Shown: positions 1-6,536, counted from the first letter of the stretch. The stretch is DNA of 7,506 nt from Actinomycetota bacterium (GCA_003648875.1 QMQC01000078.1:1-7506), one strand, 5' to 3'. Notes: generated by a model from the letters alone, not told the origin. A program made the numbers and translations.

Positions 1-746
1 GTATCAGGTGTCGGAAGGTCGGATCCAACCATCAACTCAGCGAGATCGTGAGCGGTTACTTCGGAGGGCTGAACCGATGCCACCGTGCGACCCGCCCGCA
101 TCACGGTGATAGCATCGGAAATGGCCAGGACCTCTTCGAGTTTGTGAGAGATGAACACGATCGTCACACCTTCGGCCTGCAGCTCCCTCAACGAGTCGAA
201 GAGCTCATCCACTTCCTGAGGGACGAGAACGGCGGTCGGCTCATCCAGAATCAGGATTGTCGCACCGCGATAGAGCACCTTCATGATCTCCACACGCTGA
301 CGCTGGCCGATCGTCAGCTCCTCGACGAGTACGCCCGGATCGAGCAGCAGGCCGTACTTCTTGGATAGGTCACTGATCTTGTCGCGCGCAGCAGCCAGGT
401 CGAGTGCCATACCTTTCTTCGGCTCGGACCCGAGGATGATGTTCTCTAGCACGGTGAGGTTGTCGGCAAGCATGAAATGCTGGTGCACCATGCCAATGCC
501 GTGTCCTATGGCGTCCTTCGGCGATCGAAAGCGAACGTCTTCACCGCGAACCCTGATCTGACCGCTGTCAGGTTCCTGCATCCCGTACAGGATTCTCATG
601 AGCGTCGATTTGCCTGCACCGTTCTCACCGACGACGGCGTGAATCTCGGCGAGCGCGACGGACAGGTTGACTCGATCGTTCGCGAGAACACCAGGAAAGG
701 TCTTGGTGATGTCGACAAGTTCGACAGCACGTTGAGGCTCGCTCAC
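1..746 (-). CDS. ABC transporter ATP-binding protein, sugar/nucleoside type (partial, 3' end off window)
   Basis: This is the N-terminal 248 residues of an ABC ATPase that powers solute import at the cytoplasmic face of the membrane. The first nucleotide-binding domain is complete: Walker A GENGAGKST at residues 40-48, Q-loop Q89 in VHQHFML, an ABC signature LTIGQRQR at 144-151, Walker B ILILDE at 164-169 and the switch histidine H201 in FISHKL. The stretch DEPTAVLVPQE is typical of the RbsA/YufO-like class, whose members normally carry two ATPase domains in about 500 residues, so the second domain should lie beyond the left edge. The GTG start at 746 is supported by AGGAG seven bases upstream; an in-frame TTG directly before it is less well spaced. 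It lies 99 bases downstream of a BMP-family binding protein on the same strand, which points to nucleosides or a related solute as substrate. The signature motif has T and I where many relatives have S and V, a mild variant. Class is confident; substrate is inferred. Confidence 0.93.
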   Translation of the reverse strand, partial: MSEPQRAVELVDITKTFPGVLANDRVNLSVALAEIHAVVGENGAGKSTLMRILYGMQEPDSGQIRVRGEDVRFRSPKDAIGHGIGMVHQHFMLADNLTVLENIILGSEPKKGMALDLAAARDKISDLSKKYGLLLDPGVLVEELTIGQRQRVEIMKVLYRGATILILDEPTAVLVPQEVDELFDSLRELQAEGVTIVFISHKLEEVLAISDAITVMRAGRTVASVQPSEVTAHDLAELMVGSDLPTPD

Positions 747-784
747 CAATCGGCTCCTGTTCTCATCGGCATCGCAACGATACC

Positions 785-818
785 AGCGAAGCCCGAGGCT
801 AGCGCCACGGGCTTCGCT
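785..818 (-). repeat. Perfect 11-bp inverted repeat between binding-protein and ATPase genes
   Basis: The arms AGCGAAGCCCG (785-795) and CGGGCTTCGCT (808-818) are exact reverse complements around a 12-base loop. The hairpin begins 28 bases after the stop of the BMP lipoprotein gene and ends 38 bases before the ATPase start. No T-run follows it in the direction of transcription, so it does not look like a classic intrinsic terminator. In binding-protein operons such hairpins often protect the upstream mRNA from 3' decay or cause partial termination, letting the binding protein be made in excess of the ATPase. That role is inferred here. Confidence 0.7.
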
Positions 819-845
819 GTATTCGGTTTGGAGCTGAACGGAGAA

Positions 846-1946
846 CTAGCCCGCAGGAACCTCCGGAACCGTGAGCTCGCCTCCGACAATCTGCGTGCGA
901 AGGTCGTCGAGCTGACCCTTGATGTCGTCAACGAATCCACCAGAAGTGGAGTAGCCAACACCATCGGCAGCAAGGTTCAACAACACAACACCGGACTGCT
1001 GTCCTCCGGTCACGAAGTTGTTGGTGGTCGAATAGACCGCAGTATCGACACGCTTGAGCATGGATGTCAGGATGTATTCCTGGACTTCCGCCCCTGAGGT
1101 CTCGTACTGGTCGGAGTCAACTCCGATTGCCCAGACCTTCGTGCCCGATGCCTCAGATGTCTCCTTGGCGGCCTCGAAGAGACCGGAACCGGATCCACCT
1201 GCAGCGTGGTAGACGACGTCTGCGCCGTCTTCGTACATCGCGAGAGCAGCTTCCTTGTCTGCCGCCGGATCATTGAATCCGGCGAAGTCAGGGAACTCGG
1301 TCAGGTAGGTGACGAGTATTTCGACGTCAGCATTGACCTGCAAAGCCCCGAACTCGTAGCCAGCCTCGAACTTCTCGATGAGACCGAGACCAGCAACACC
1401 ACCGATGAAGCCGATCTTGTTGGTCTGAGTCTTGAGGGCTGCAGCTGCACCGACGAGAGCGGAACCCTCGTGCTCGGCCAAGACGAGTGCCGCCACATTC
1501 GGGAGGTCAACGACCTCGTCGACGATCGCGCAGTTGGTGTCAGTGAAGTCGGTCGCTGCGGCCGTGATTCCATCCGCGAAAGCGAAACCGATACCGAAGA
1601 TCAGCTCATTGCCATCTTCAGCAAGAAGACGGAGGTTCTCTTCGCGGTTCTCGCCACCAGCGCTCGGTTCGAGTTCCGTTGCGTCGATGCCGAGGTCAGC
1701 CGTTGCACGGTCGAGACCTGCTGCAGCGGAGTCGTTGAAGGACTTGTCACCACGACCGCCGATGTCGTAGGCCATGCCGACCTTGATACCCTCGCCTGGC
1801 AACGGGGCCGCGGTCGTCGTGGTCGTGTCTGCCGCAGGAGCTGTTGTCGTCGTGTCGTCCGAATCGCTGCTGCATGCCGATGCAACAAGTGCGAGAACGA
1901 GCAGCAGCGCAAACACCACTCCCTTTCCCTTGAATACTGAGCGCAT
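846..1946 (-). CDS. BMP-family substrate-binding lipoprotein (PnrA/BmpA-like)
   Basis: This is the extracytoplasmic substrate-binding component of an ABC importer, anchored to the membrane by lipid. With the start chosen here it has 366 residues. A short basic N-terminus and hydrophobic segment end in the lipobox LVASAC, lipidated Cys at residue 25, followed by an Asp- and Thr-rich linker to about residue 50. The BMP/PnrA domain fills the rest, with GDKSFNDSA near 66-74, GFIGG near 179-183, a Gly/Ser-rich loop after VYHAA near 244-256, GVDSDQ near 275-280 and SMLKR near 295-299. In characterised PnrA-type proteins an Asp and a Lys in the last two motifs contact the ribose of bound nucleosides, so a nucleoside ligand is likely though not proven. 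An ATG at 1961 is also in frame, but only the ATG at 1946 has a well-placed ribosome site. It is the first gene of the operon that continues with the ABC ATPase. Another simple sugar-like ligand is the main alternative. Confidence 0.93.
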   Translation of the reverse strand: MRSVFKGKGVVFALLLVLALVASACSSDSDDTTTTAPAADTTTTTAAPLPGEGIKVGMAYDIGGRGDKSFNDSAAAGLDRATADLGIDATELEPSAGGENREENLRLLAEDGNELIFGIGFAFADGITAAATDFTDTNCAIVDEVVDLPNVAALVLAEHEGSALVGAAAALKTQTNKIGFIGGVAGLGLIEKFEAGYEFGALQVNADVEILVTYLTEFPDFAGFNDPAADKEAALAMYEDGADVVYHAAGGSGSGLFEAAKETSEASGTKVWAIGVDSDQYETSGAEVQEYILTSMLKRVDTAVYSTTNNFVTGGQQSGVVLLNLAADGVGYSTSGGFVDDIKGQLDDLRTQIVGGELTVPEVPAG

Positions 1947-1952
1947 TACGCA

Positions 1953-1959
1953 CCCTTTC
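1953..1959 (-). promoter_or_regulatory. Ribosome binding site deciding the BMP lipoprotein start
   Basis: On the minus strand GAAAGGG lies six bases upstream of the ATG at 1946. The longer candidate ATG at 1961 overlaps this motif and has no purine-rich site at a useful distance. The shorter start also gives a more usual signal peptide, beginning MRSVFKGKG. Confidence 0.6.
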
Positions 1960-1966
1960 ATTAGTC

Positions 1967-2000
1967 GGATAGTTATCCCCTACCCAGAAAGATGGGGAAC
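1967..2000 (-). promoter_or_regulatory. Inverted repeats in the leader of the BMP lipoprotein gene
   Basis: Two overlapping dyads lie just upstream of the gene. One is GGATAGTTATCC at 1967-1978. The other pairs GTTATCCCC (1972-1980) with GGGGAAC (1994-2000), seven pairs with a two-base bulge and a 13-base loop. They share bases 1972-1978, so they could not form together in RNA. They may be an operator or a leader structure. A weak -10-like TATCAT lies further upstream on the minus strand (2012-2007), without a recognisable -35. No known riboswitch class was recognised. Confidence 0.25.
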
Positions 2001-2011
2001 CCGCTAATGAT

Positions 2012-2360
2012 AGCGAGGTCTTCAAGAGTATTGAGATACGAGAAACCCAAGATCTGGAAGCCAGGCACACCTGAGCGATCTGGATGGCACAGTCGCCCTG
2101 CGCGCGGCGGAGATCCACCGAAACCGGATCAAGCTGCTCTTTGCGGAGGTGCTCAAGGATGGGAAACGAGAGTGCTCGATCCGCGAGACGGTCGACGTCG
2201 TCAGCGCGTCCATCATCCTCTTCGACATCGGCTGGGCTGTCGTGGGGCTGAACTCGCAGACAGCACAGACCTTCCCCTTAGTGTTGCCCTCGACACACCC
2301 AACGACATCGTTGGCCGAGGGCTCATCGCCAGGCCGGCGCAGGAGGGCTCATCACCGTGA
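2012..2360 (+). pseudogene. Degenerate coding remnant, possibly C-terminal part of a TetR-like regulator
   Basis: No intact gene fits this stretch, yet it has coding character. From about 2071 to 2275 one frame has strongly GC-biased third positions and reads as a plausible amphipathic helical protein, including RNRIKLLFAEVLKDGKR and SASIILFDIGWAVVGL. It has no ATG, GTG or TTG before 2149. Just upstream a different frame reads FKSIEIRETQDLEARH before a TGA. Downstream, after about 2262-2280, a third frame reads NDIVGRGLIARP and ends in a TGA at 2358-2360, overlapping the thioesterase start as adjoining operon genes often do. Two frameshifts would join the pieces into one protein tail. The helical pattern resembles the ligand-binding part of TetR-family regulators, but no DNA-binding domain is present: that end would fall in the BMP gene's promoter region. 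The coding origin is fairly likely; the family name is a guess. Confidence 0.42.
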
Positions 2361-2809
2361 GCAAGATCAGCGACACAGTTCAAGCATCACTGACGGCCAG
2401 CATGCAAGACGTTCCCTTCAGCCGCTGGCTTGGCCTGGAGCTCACAGCGATCGAGGACGACAGGGTGTTGATGCGCTTCGGGATGCGCGATGATCTGATC
2501 GGTAATCCGGTGAAGGGTGCCCTCCACGGCGGCGTCATCTCCGCCATCCTCGACACCGTCGGCGGGTTCGCAGCATTCCTTGGTGTCCTGACCCGTGAAA
2601 CACGGGAATCGGCCAATGCGGAGTTCTCTCCCTGGCTCAGCACCATCGACATGCGCACCGACTTCCTGCGGCCGGGAGTTGGCACCGAATTCACAGCCAC
2701 CGGCTTTCCGCAGAGAGTCGGCAGCCGTCTGGTCGTCACCCGGATGGAACTCCACAACGACGCCGGTGACCTCATAGCCGTGGGTACCGGAACCTACGTC
2801 GTTCCCTAG
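2357..2809 (+). CDS. Hotdog-fold acyl-CoA thioesterase, PaaI/YigI-like
   Basis: This 150-residue protein should hydrolyse acyl-CoA thioesters in the cytoplasm. It is a single hotdog domain with the PaaI-type signature GALHGGVISAILD at residues 54-66; H57-G58-G59 is the HGG motif and D66 matches the position of the catalytic Asp in PaaI. The insertion at 79-95, the following STIDMRTDFLRPG (95-107), and ELHNDAGD near 131-138 resemble E. coli YigI more than PaaI, as recalled rather than aligned. The length is normal for the family. The GTG start at 2357 has AGGAGG ten bases upstream, and its GTGA overlaps the stop of the degenerate frame before it, suggesting past translational coupling. It is convergent with clpC, 57 bases away. 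Substrate chain length cannot be read from sequence; long- or medium-chain acyl-CoA is suggested by the YigI likeness. No phenylacetate genes are nearby. Confidence 0.88.
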   Translation: MSKISDTVQASLTASMQDVPFSRWLGLELTAIEDDRVLMRFGMRDDLIGNPVKGALHGGVISAILDTVGGFAAFLGVLTRETRESANAEFSPWLSTIDMRTDFLRPGVGTEFTATGFPQRVGSRLVVTRMELHNDAGDLIAVGTGTYVVP

Positions 2810-2828
2810 AGTCGAGTTACAGACATCC

Positions 2829-2842
2829 CCGCGCGATCGCGG
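2829..2842. terminator. Short GC hairpin between convergent genes
   Basis: CCGCG (2829-2833) can pair with CGCGG (2838-2842) around the loop CGAT, in the 57-base gap between the stops of the thioesterase and clpC genes. A terminator for one or both genes would be expected here. The stem is only five pairs and no T-run follows on either strand, so the assignment is weak. Confidence 0.2.
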
Positions 2843-2866
2843 CGCTCGTAGCTCGGCAGCTGCTGT

Positions 2867-5368
2867 TCAGTTCTCCGCCAGTTCAACGGGCGGTTCAGCG
2901 GGTGCCTCGATCGCCTCGAATGCGAGTTTGTCATCGCCATCTTCGTCGACCGTCACGAGGATCGTGCTGCCTGCAGGGAACTCCTTGAAGAGCACCTTCT
3001 CGGAGAGCGGATCCTCAAGCAACTGCTGGATGGCACGACGCAGTGGCCTGGCGCCGAGCTGCGGGTCGTACCCCTTCTTTGCGAGTACCTCCTTGGCGTC
3101 GTCGGTCAGCACGAGGTCGAGGGCCTGGCTCTCAAGCTGCTCACGGACTCTGACAAGAAGCAGATCAACGATCGTCTTGACCTCTTCAATCGTGAGTTCG
3201 TGGAAGACGATCACTTCGTCGACGCGATTCAGGAATTCCGGCCTGAAGTGGTTCTTCAGCGCGTCCATCACCTTCTCGCGCATCTTGTCGTAGTTGAGAG
3301 CGTCATCGTCCTTTGCGAACCCGATCGCCTTCTTGCGGAGCTCAGCCGTTCCGAGGTTCGACGTCATGATGATGACGGTGTTCTTGAAGTCAACGGTGCG
3401 GCCCTGGGAGTCGGTCAAACGACCGTCCTCGAGGATCTGGAGGAGGATGTTGAAGACATCCGGGTGCGCCTTCTCGATCTCGTCAAAGAGCACAACAGAG
3501 AATGGCTTGCGACGGACCGCTTCCGTGAGCTGTCCACCCTCGTCGTAGCCGACGTATCCCGGAGGTGAGCCGACAAGGCGCGACACGGCGTGTTTCTCCA
3601 TGTACTCGGACATGTCGATCTGAATGAGCGAGGATTCGTCTCCGAAGAGGAACTCGGTCAGCGACTTGGCGGTCTCCGTCTTTCCCACCCCTGATGGCCC
3701 CAGGAAGATGAACGAGCCACCCGGACGCTTCGGGTCCTTGAGACCGGCCCTTGTGCGCCTTATGGCCTTGGATACGGCTTTGATGCCATCTTCCTGGCCG
3801 ATGATTCGTTTGTGGAGCTCGTCCTCCATGTTGAGGAGCCTCGCTGTCTCCTCCTCCGTGAGCCTGTGAACAGGGATGCCGGTCCACTGGGCAAGCACTT
3901 CGGCGATCTCTTCCTCGTCGATCGTCGACTTGAAGGTGGAACCTGCGTCCGATGCAATCTTTTCAGCATCGGTTCGATCCGTGATGAGTTCACGTTCCCG
4001 GTCGCGCAGCTGAGCAGCACGCTCATATTGCTGGGCGCTCACAGCTTCACGTTTGTCTGTGCGAATCTTACCGATCTGCTCGTCGATCTCCTTGACCTCG
4101 TCGGGGAGTCCGGAACGGCGAAGACGCATTCGGCTGCCGGCTTCGTCGATGAGGTCGATCGCCTTGTCCGGCAGGAAGCGGTCCGCGATGTAGCGATCCG
4201 CGAGGTTCGCGGCGTTGACGAGAGCCTGATCGGTGAACTCGACCTTGTGATGCTCCTCGTACGACTCGCGTAGTCCACCGAGAATCTTGATGGTGTCGGC
4301 AACCGAAGGCTCTTCCACCTTGATGGGCTGGAATCGACGTTCGAGAGCAGAATCCTTCTCGAGATACTTGCGATACTCCTCGAGAGTTGTTGCGCCAATC
4401 GTCTGGAGTTCGCCACGCGCAAGCATCGGCTTGAGGATGCTGGCTGCGTCGATCGCACCTTCGGCAGCGCCGGCGCCGACGAGGGTGTGGATCTCATCGA
4501 TGAAGAGGACGATGTCGCCTCGGGTGCGAATCTCCTTGAGCACCTTCTTGAGGCGTTCTTCGAAGTCGCCCCGGTACCGGGATCCTGCGACGAGCGCACC
4601 GAGATCGAGCGTGTAGATGTGCTTTCCTGTGAGCGTGTCCGGGACTGTTCCGTCAACGATCTTCTGGGCGAGCCCCTCAACGATGGCTGTCTTTCCGACG
4701 CCGGGCTCACCTATCAGAACAGGATTGTTCTTGGTTCGGCGGGACAGAACCTGCATGACGCGTTCGATCTCTGTGGCCCGGCCTATGACGGGATCGAGCT
4801 CACTCTCCTTGGCAAGGTTCGTGAGATTGCGACCGAACTGGTCGAGTACCGCAGATCCGGACGGAGAACCTTCGCCGCGCGAACCCGATCCCCCGCCGGG
4901 GTGACCGCCGCCGCGCTCGCCCTCTTCGCCTTGGACTCCCGAAAGGAGTTGGATGACTGTCTGGCGAACCTTTGTCAACTCTGCACCGAGTTTCACGAGC
5001 ACCTGGGCCGCGACGCCCTCACCTTCACGAATGAGTCCGAGGAGGATGTGCTCTGTGCCGATGTAGTTGTGACCGAGCTGAAGGGCTTCACGAAGCGAGA
5101 GCTCCAGGACCTTCTTCGCCCTCGGTGTGAACGGGATGTGACCGGTCGGAGCCTGGGAGCCCTGACCGATGATCTCCACGACCTGGGTGCGGACGGACTC
5201 GAGGTCGATGCCGAGGCTTTCGAGAGATCGGGCCGCAACGCCTTCGCCCTCGTGGATGAGTCCGAGGAGGATGTGCTCTGTGCCGATGTAGTTGTGGTTC
5301 AGGAGGCGCGCCTCTTCCTGGGCAAGTACGACGACCCTTCGGGCTCTATCTGTGAAACGCTCGAACAC
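2867..5368 (-). CDS. clpC: ClpC, ATP-dependent Clp protease ATP-binding subunit (Hsp100/AAA+)
   Basis: ClpC unfolds protein substrates and feeds them into the ClpP peptidase in the cytoplasm. This 833-residue protein is complete. Two Clp-N repeats span about residues 1-142, each with HNYIGTEHILLGLI, followed by a Gly/Ser-rich linker. AAA+ module 1 has Walker A GEPGVGKT (220-227), pore-loop YRG (Y265), Walker B with E292 and an arginine finger in LERRF. The middle region at about 430-465, rich in E, K, R and Q, fits the UVR motif that marks ClpC rather than ClpA. Module 2 has Walker A GPSGVGKT (557-564), pore-loop GYVG (Y605), Walker B with E630, arginine finger R715 and sensor-2 R774. IGF at 682-684 matches the ClpP-docking tripeptide. 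In-frame starts also exist at 5377 and 5374, but GTG 5368 has GAGGGG eight bases upstream and yields MFERFTD, the N-terminus of mycobacterial ClpC1. It stands alone, convergent with the thioesterase and divergent from the prenyl synthase. Confidence 0.98.
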   Translation of the reverse strand: MFERFTDRARRVVVLAQEEARLLNHNYIGTEHILLGLIHEGEGVAARSLESLGIDLESVRTQVVEIIGQGSQAPTGHIPFTPRAKKVLELSLREALQLGHNYIGTEHILLGLIREGEGVAAQVLVKLGAELTKVRQTVIQLLSGVQGEEGERGGGHPGGGSGSRGEGSPSGSAVLDQFGRNLTNLAKESELDPVIGRATEIERVMQVLSRRTKNNPVLIGEPGVGKTAIVEGLAQKIVDGTVPDTLTGKHIYTLDLGALVAGSRYRGDFEERLKKVLKEIRTRGDIVLFIDEIHTLVGAGAAEGAIDAASILKPMLARGELQTIGATTLEEYRKYLEKDSALERRFQPIKVEEPSVADTIKILGGLRESYEEHHKVEFTDQALVNAANLADRYIADRFLPDKAIDLIDEAGSRMRLRRSGLPDEVKEIDEQIGKIRTDKREAVSAQQYERAAQLRDRERELITDRTDAEKIASDAGSTFKSTIDEEEIAEVLAQWTGIPVHRLTEEETARLLNMEDELHKRIIGQEDGIKAVSKAIRRTRAGLKDPKRPGGSFIFLGPSGVGKTETAKSLTEFLFGDESSLIQIDMSEYMEKHAVSRLVGSPPGYVGYDEGGQLTEAVRRKPFSVVLFDEIEKAHPDVFNILLQILEDGRLTDSQGRTVDFKNTVIIMTSNLGTAELRKKAIGFAKDDDALNYDKMREKVMDALKNHFRPEFLNRVDEVIVFHELTIEEVKTIVDLLLVRVREQLESQALDLVLTDDAKEVLAKKGYDPQLGARPLRRAIQQLLEDPLSEKVLFKEFPAGSTILVTVDEDGDDKLAFEAIEAPAEPPVELAEN
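5031..5071 (-). repeat. 41-bp exact direct repeat in clpC, copy in the second Clp-N repeat
   Basis: These 41 bases are identical to 5256-5296 and encode HNYIGTEHILLGLI in the second Clp-N repeat (residues 100-113). The identity covers synonymous positions and stops sharply on both sides: the adjoining EGEGVAA codons of the two Clp-N repeats use different synonymous bases. Confidence 0.9.
5256..5296 (-). repeat. 41-bp exact direct repeat in clpC, copy in the first Clp-N repeat
   Basis: This is the partner of the repeat at 5031-5071, encoding HNYIGTEHILLGLI at residues 25-38. The offset between copies is 225 bp, exactly 75 codons, so recombination between them would remove or add one Clp-N repeat in frame. 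Confidence 0.9.
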
Positions 5369-5376
5369 GTTCATCA

Positions 5377-5382
5377 CCCCTC
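5377..5382 (-). promoter_or_regulatory. Ribosome binding site deciding the clpC start
   Basis: GAGGGG on the minus strand lies eight bases before the GTG at 5368 but only two bases before the ATG at 5374, and it overlaps the GTG at 5377. Spacing therefore favours 5368, which also matches the conserved MFERFTD start of actinobacterial ClpC. Confidence 0.6.
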
Positions 5383-5421
5383 ATACGGCTGTGGCGCTCC
5401 GTTCACCGGTGCGCCTCGCAA

Positions 5422-5427
5422 AGTATA
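5422..5427 (-). promoter_or_regulatory. Candidate -10 element for clpC
   Basis: TATACT on the minus strand matches the housekeeping -10 consensus at five of six positions and lies about 50-60 bases upstream of the clpC start. No good -35 hexamer is seen 17-18 bases further up. I found no HspR-type HAIR repeat, no CIRCE element and no convincing ClgR site in the gap, so the regulation of this clpC is open. Confidence 0.35.
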
Positions 5428-5472
5428 GGTACCCATCTTCTCTACGCCGGGGATAGAGATCAGCTGATTCTG

Positions 5473-5517
5473 GGAACGGAACTGTCTGTCTGGTACCCGT
5501 AACCGGCGGGCTAGCAT
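5473..5517 (+). promoter_or_regulatory. Candidate promoter elements for the polyprenyl synthase gene
   Basis: TAGCAT (5512-5517) fits the loose actinobacterial -10 pattern TANNNT and lies 26 bases before the TTG start. Further up, GGAAC occurs twice in tandem (5473-5482), followed 15 bases later by CGTAA (5498-5502). This resembles ECF-sigma promoters, which have GGAAC and a CGT-containing -10, but the usual spacing is 16-17 bases. Either reading is tentative. Confidence 0.25.
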
Positions 5518-5543
5518 CTCCATTCCCAGCTCCGGAGCACCCG

Positions 5544-6536
5544 TTGGACCAGCCGATCTTCGCGGACCTCGTACCGATTCCACGAGTGTGGGATCGCATG
5601 AAGGTCGTCGAAACACGGCTGTATGAAGCATCGGTTGCCGAGACTCCGTTCTTGACCGAGATCGCCCAGCATCTCCTCAGTGCCGGTGGAAAGAGATACA
5701 GGCCGCTCCTCGCCCAGGTCGCGGCCGAGCTCGGCTCGAGCACCGACAGCGGACCGATCGAGGCCGGGGTTGCGGTTGAGCTCGTGCATCTGGGTTCGTT
5801 GTACCACGACGATGTGATCGACGAAGCGGATGCGAGAAGAGGTCAGGCCTCGGTCAATACGAACTGGTCGAACACGGTGGCCATCCTGGCAGGTGATTTT
5901 CTCCTTGCCCGCGCATCCGAAGTGGCTGCACCCCTCGGGGAGGAGGCCGTCGCGTTGATCGCGCGTACCTATGCCACGCTCTGTGAGGGCCAGGTATCTG
6001 AGCTCGCATACACCCACAGCCTGGCACACGGACCAGATGGCTACTACGCAGTCATCGGCGGCAAGACTGCCTCGCTGATCCGGACATCAGCACGTCTCGG
6101 GGCGATTACCGGAGGCGCAGATCGAGGCTCCGTCGAGGCGATATCTGAGTGGGCGTGGGAGATGGGCATGGTATTCCAGATCACAGATGATGTCCTCGAC
6201 CTGATTGCAAGCGACGAGTTCCTCGGCAAGCCTGCCGGTTCAGACATCGGAGAGGGAACTTTCACACTGCCGGTGCTGCTTGCTGCCGATGGCCCCGGTG
6301 GGGATGAGATCAAGACTCTTCTCTCAGATGGGGGCCCATATCCGCGGGCGACGATCAGGCGTGTCATCGATCTCACGGTTGCCGGTGGCTACATCGACAC
6401 TGTTCTCAACGAGTGTGAGGCTCGGATCAGCAAGGCGGAGAACGCAGCAGCCAGCATTCCCTCCAACCCCCTCACGAAGGTCCTCCATGACCTCGACCAG
6501 TACCTCCTGGACCGCGTCGCCTCTGCTCGTCGATAG
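5544..6536 (+). CDS. Polyprenyl diphosphate synthase, long-chain trans type
   Basis: This 330-residue trans-isoprenyl diphosphate synthase condenses isopentenyl diphosphate onto an allylic primer, probably to make the side chain of menaquinone or another long prenyl lipid. All catalytic motifs are present: GGKRYRP (48-54), the first Asp-rich motif DDVID (89-93) followed by RRG (98-100), GDFLL (117-121), GGKTASL (172-178), and the second Asp-rich motif in QITDDVLD (212-219) followed by GKPAGSDIGEG (228-238). The residues four and five places before the first Asp-rich motif are S85 and G84. Small residues there leave the product tunnel open, which favours long products over farnesyl diphosphate. 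The TTG start is supported by GGAG six bases upstream and by the position of GGKR relative to homologues. It is divergent from clpC and followed after 92 bases by a lipoprotein gene. Exact chain length is not readable; geranylgeranyl diphosphate synthase is a less likely alternative. Confidence 0.95.
   Translation: MDQPIFADLVPIPRVWDRMKVVETRLYEASVAETPFLTEIAQHLLSAGGKRYRPLLAQVAAELGSSTDSGPIEAGVAVELVHLGSLYHDDVIDEADARRGQASVNTNWSNTVAILAGDFLLARASEVAAPLGEEAVALIARTYATLCEGQVSELAYTHSLAHGPDGYYAVIGGKTASLIRTSARLGAITGGADRGSVEAISEWAWEMGMVFQITDDVLDLIASDEFLGKPAGSDIGEGTFTLPVLLAADGPGGDEIKTLLSDGGPYPRATIRRVIDLTVAGGYIDTVLNECEARISKAENAAASIPSNPLTKVLHDLDQYLLDRVASARR

Noticed and set aside
48..1097. Plus-strand open frames of 66 to 206 residues over the ABC ATPase and the end of the lipoprotein gene
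   Set aside because: The minus strand reads through all ABC motifs here; the plus frames are shadows.
1206..1940. 244-residue open frame antisense to the BMP lipoprotein gene
   Set aside because: It mirrors a well-recognised gene, shows no family motif, and arises from high-GC codon bias.
1992..2360. 122-residue plus-strand frame as an intact gene
   Set aside because: Its first two thirds are Arg/Pro-rich and unlike protein; only the last part, after about 2265, looks real, so it is treated as one piece of a broken gene.
2833..2840. GCGATCGC octamer, identical to the cyanobacterial HIP1 repeat
   Set aside because: A single copy in high-GC DNA is expected by chance, and nothing else suggests cyanobacteria.
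2867..5368. ClpB or ClpV (type VI secretion) as an alternative for the AAA+ protein
   Set aside because: The long coiled-coil middle domain of ClpB/ClpV is absent, while a UVR-like middle region and the ClpP-docking IGF are present.
4487..5428. 313-residue open frame antisense to clpC, with a repeated DESEEDVLCADVV segment
   Set aside because: It is the reverse complement of the Clp-N region; the internal repeat comes from the duplicated Clp-N codons. ClpC on the other strand is certain.
5428..5498. GGTACCC occurring twice (5428-5434 and 5492-5498) in the clpC/prenyl synthase gap
   Set aside because: Seven bases repeated once in a 175-bp gap is weak; no matching operator is known to me.
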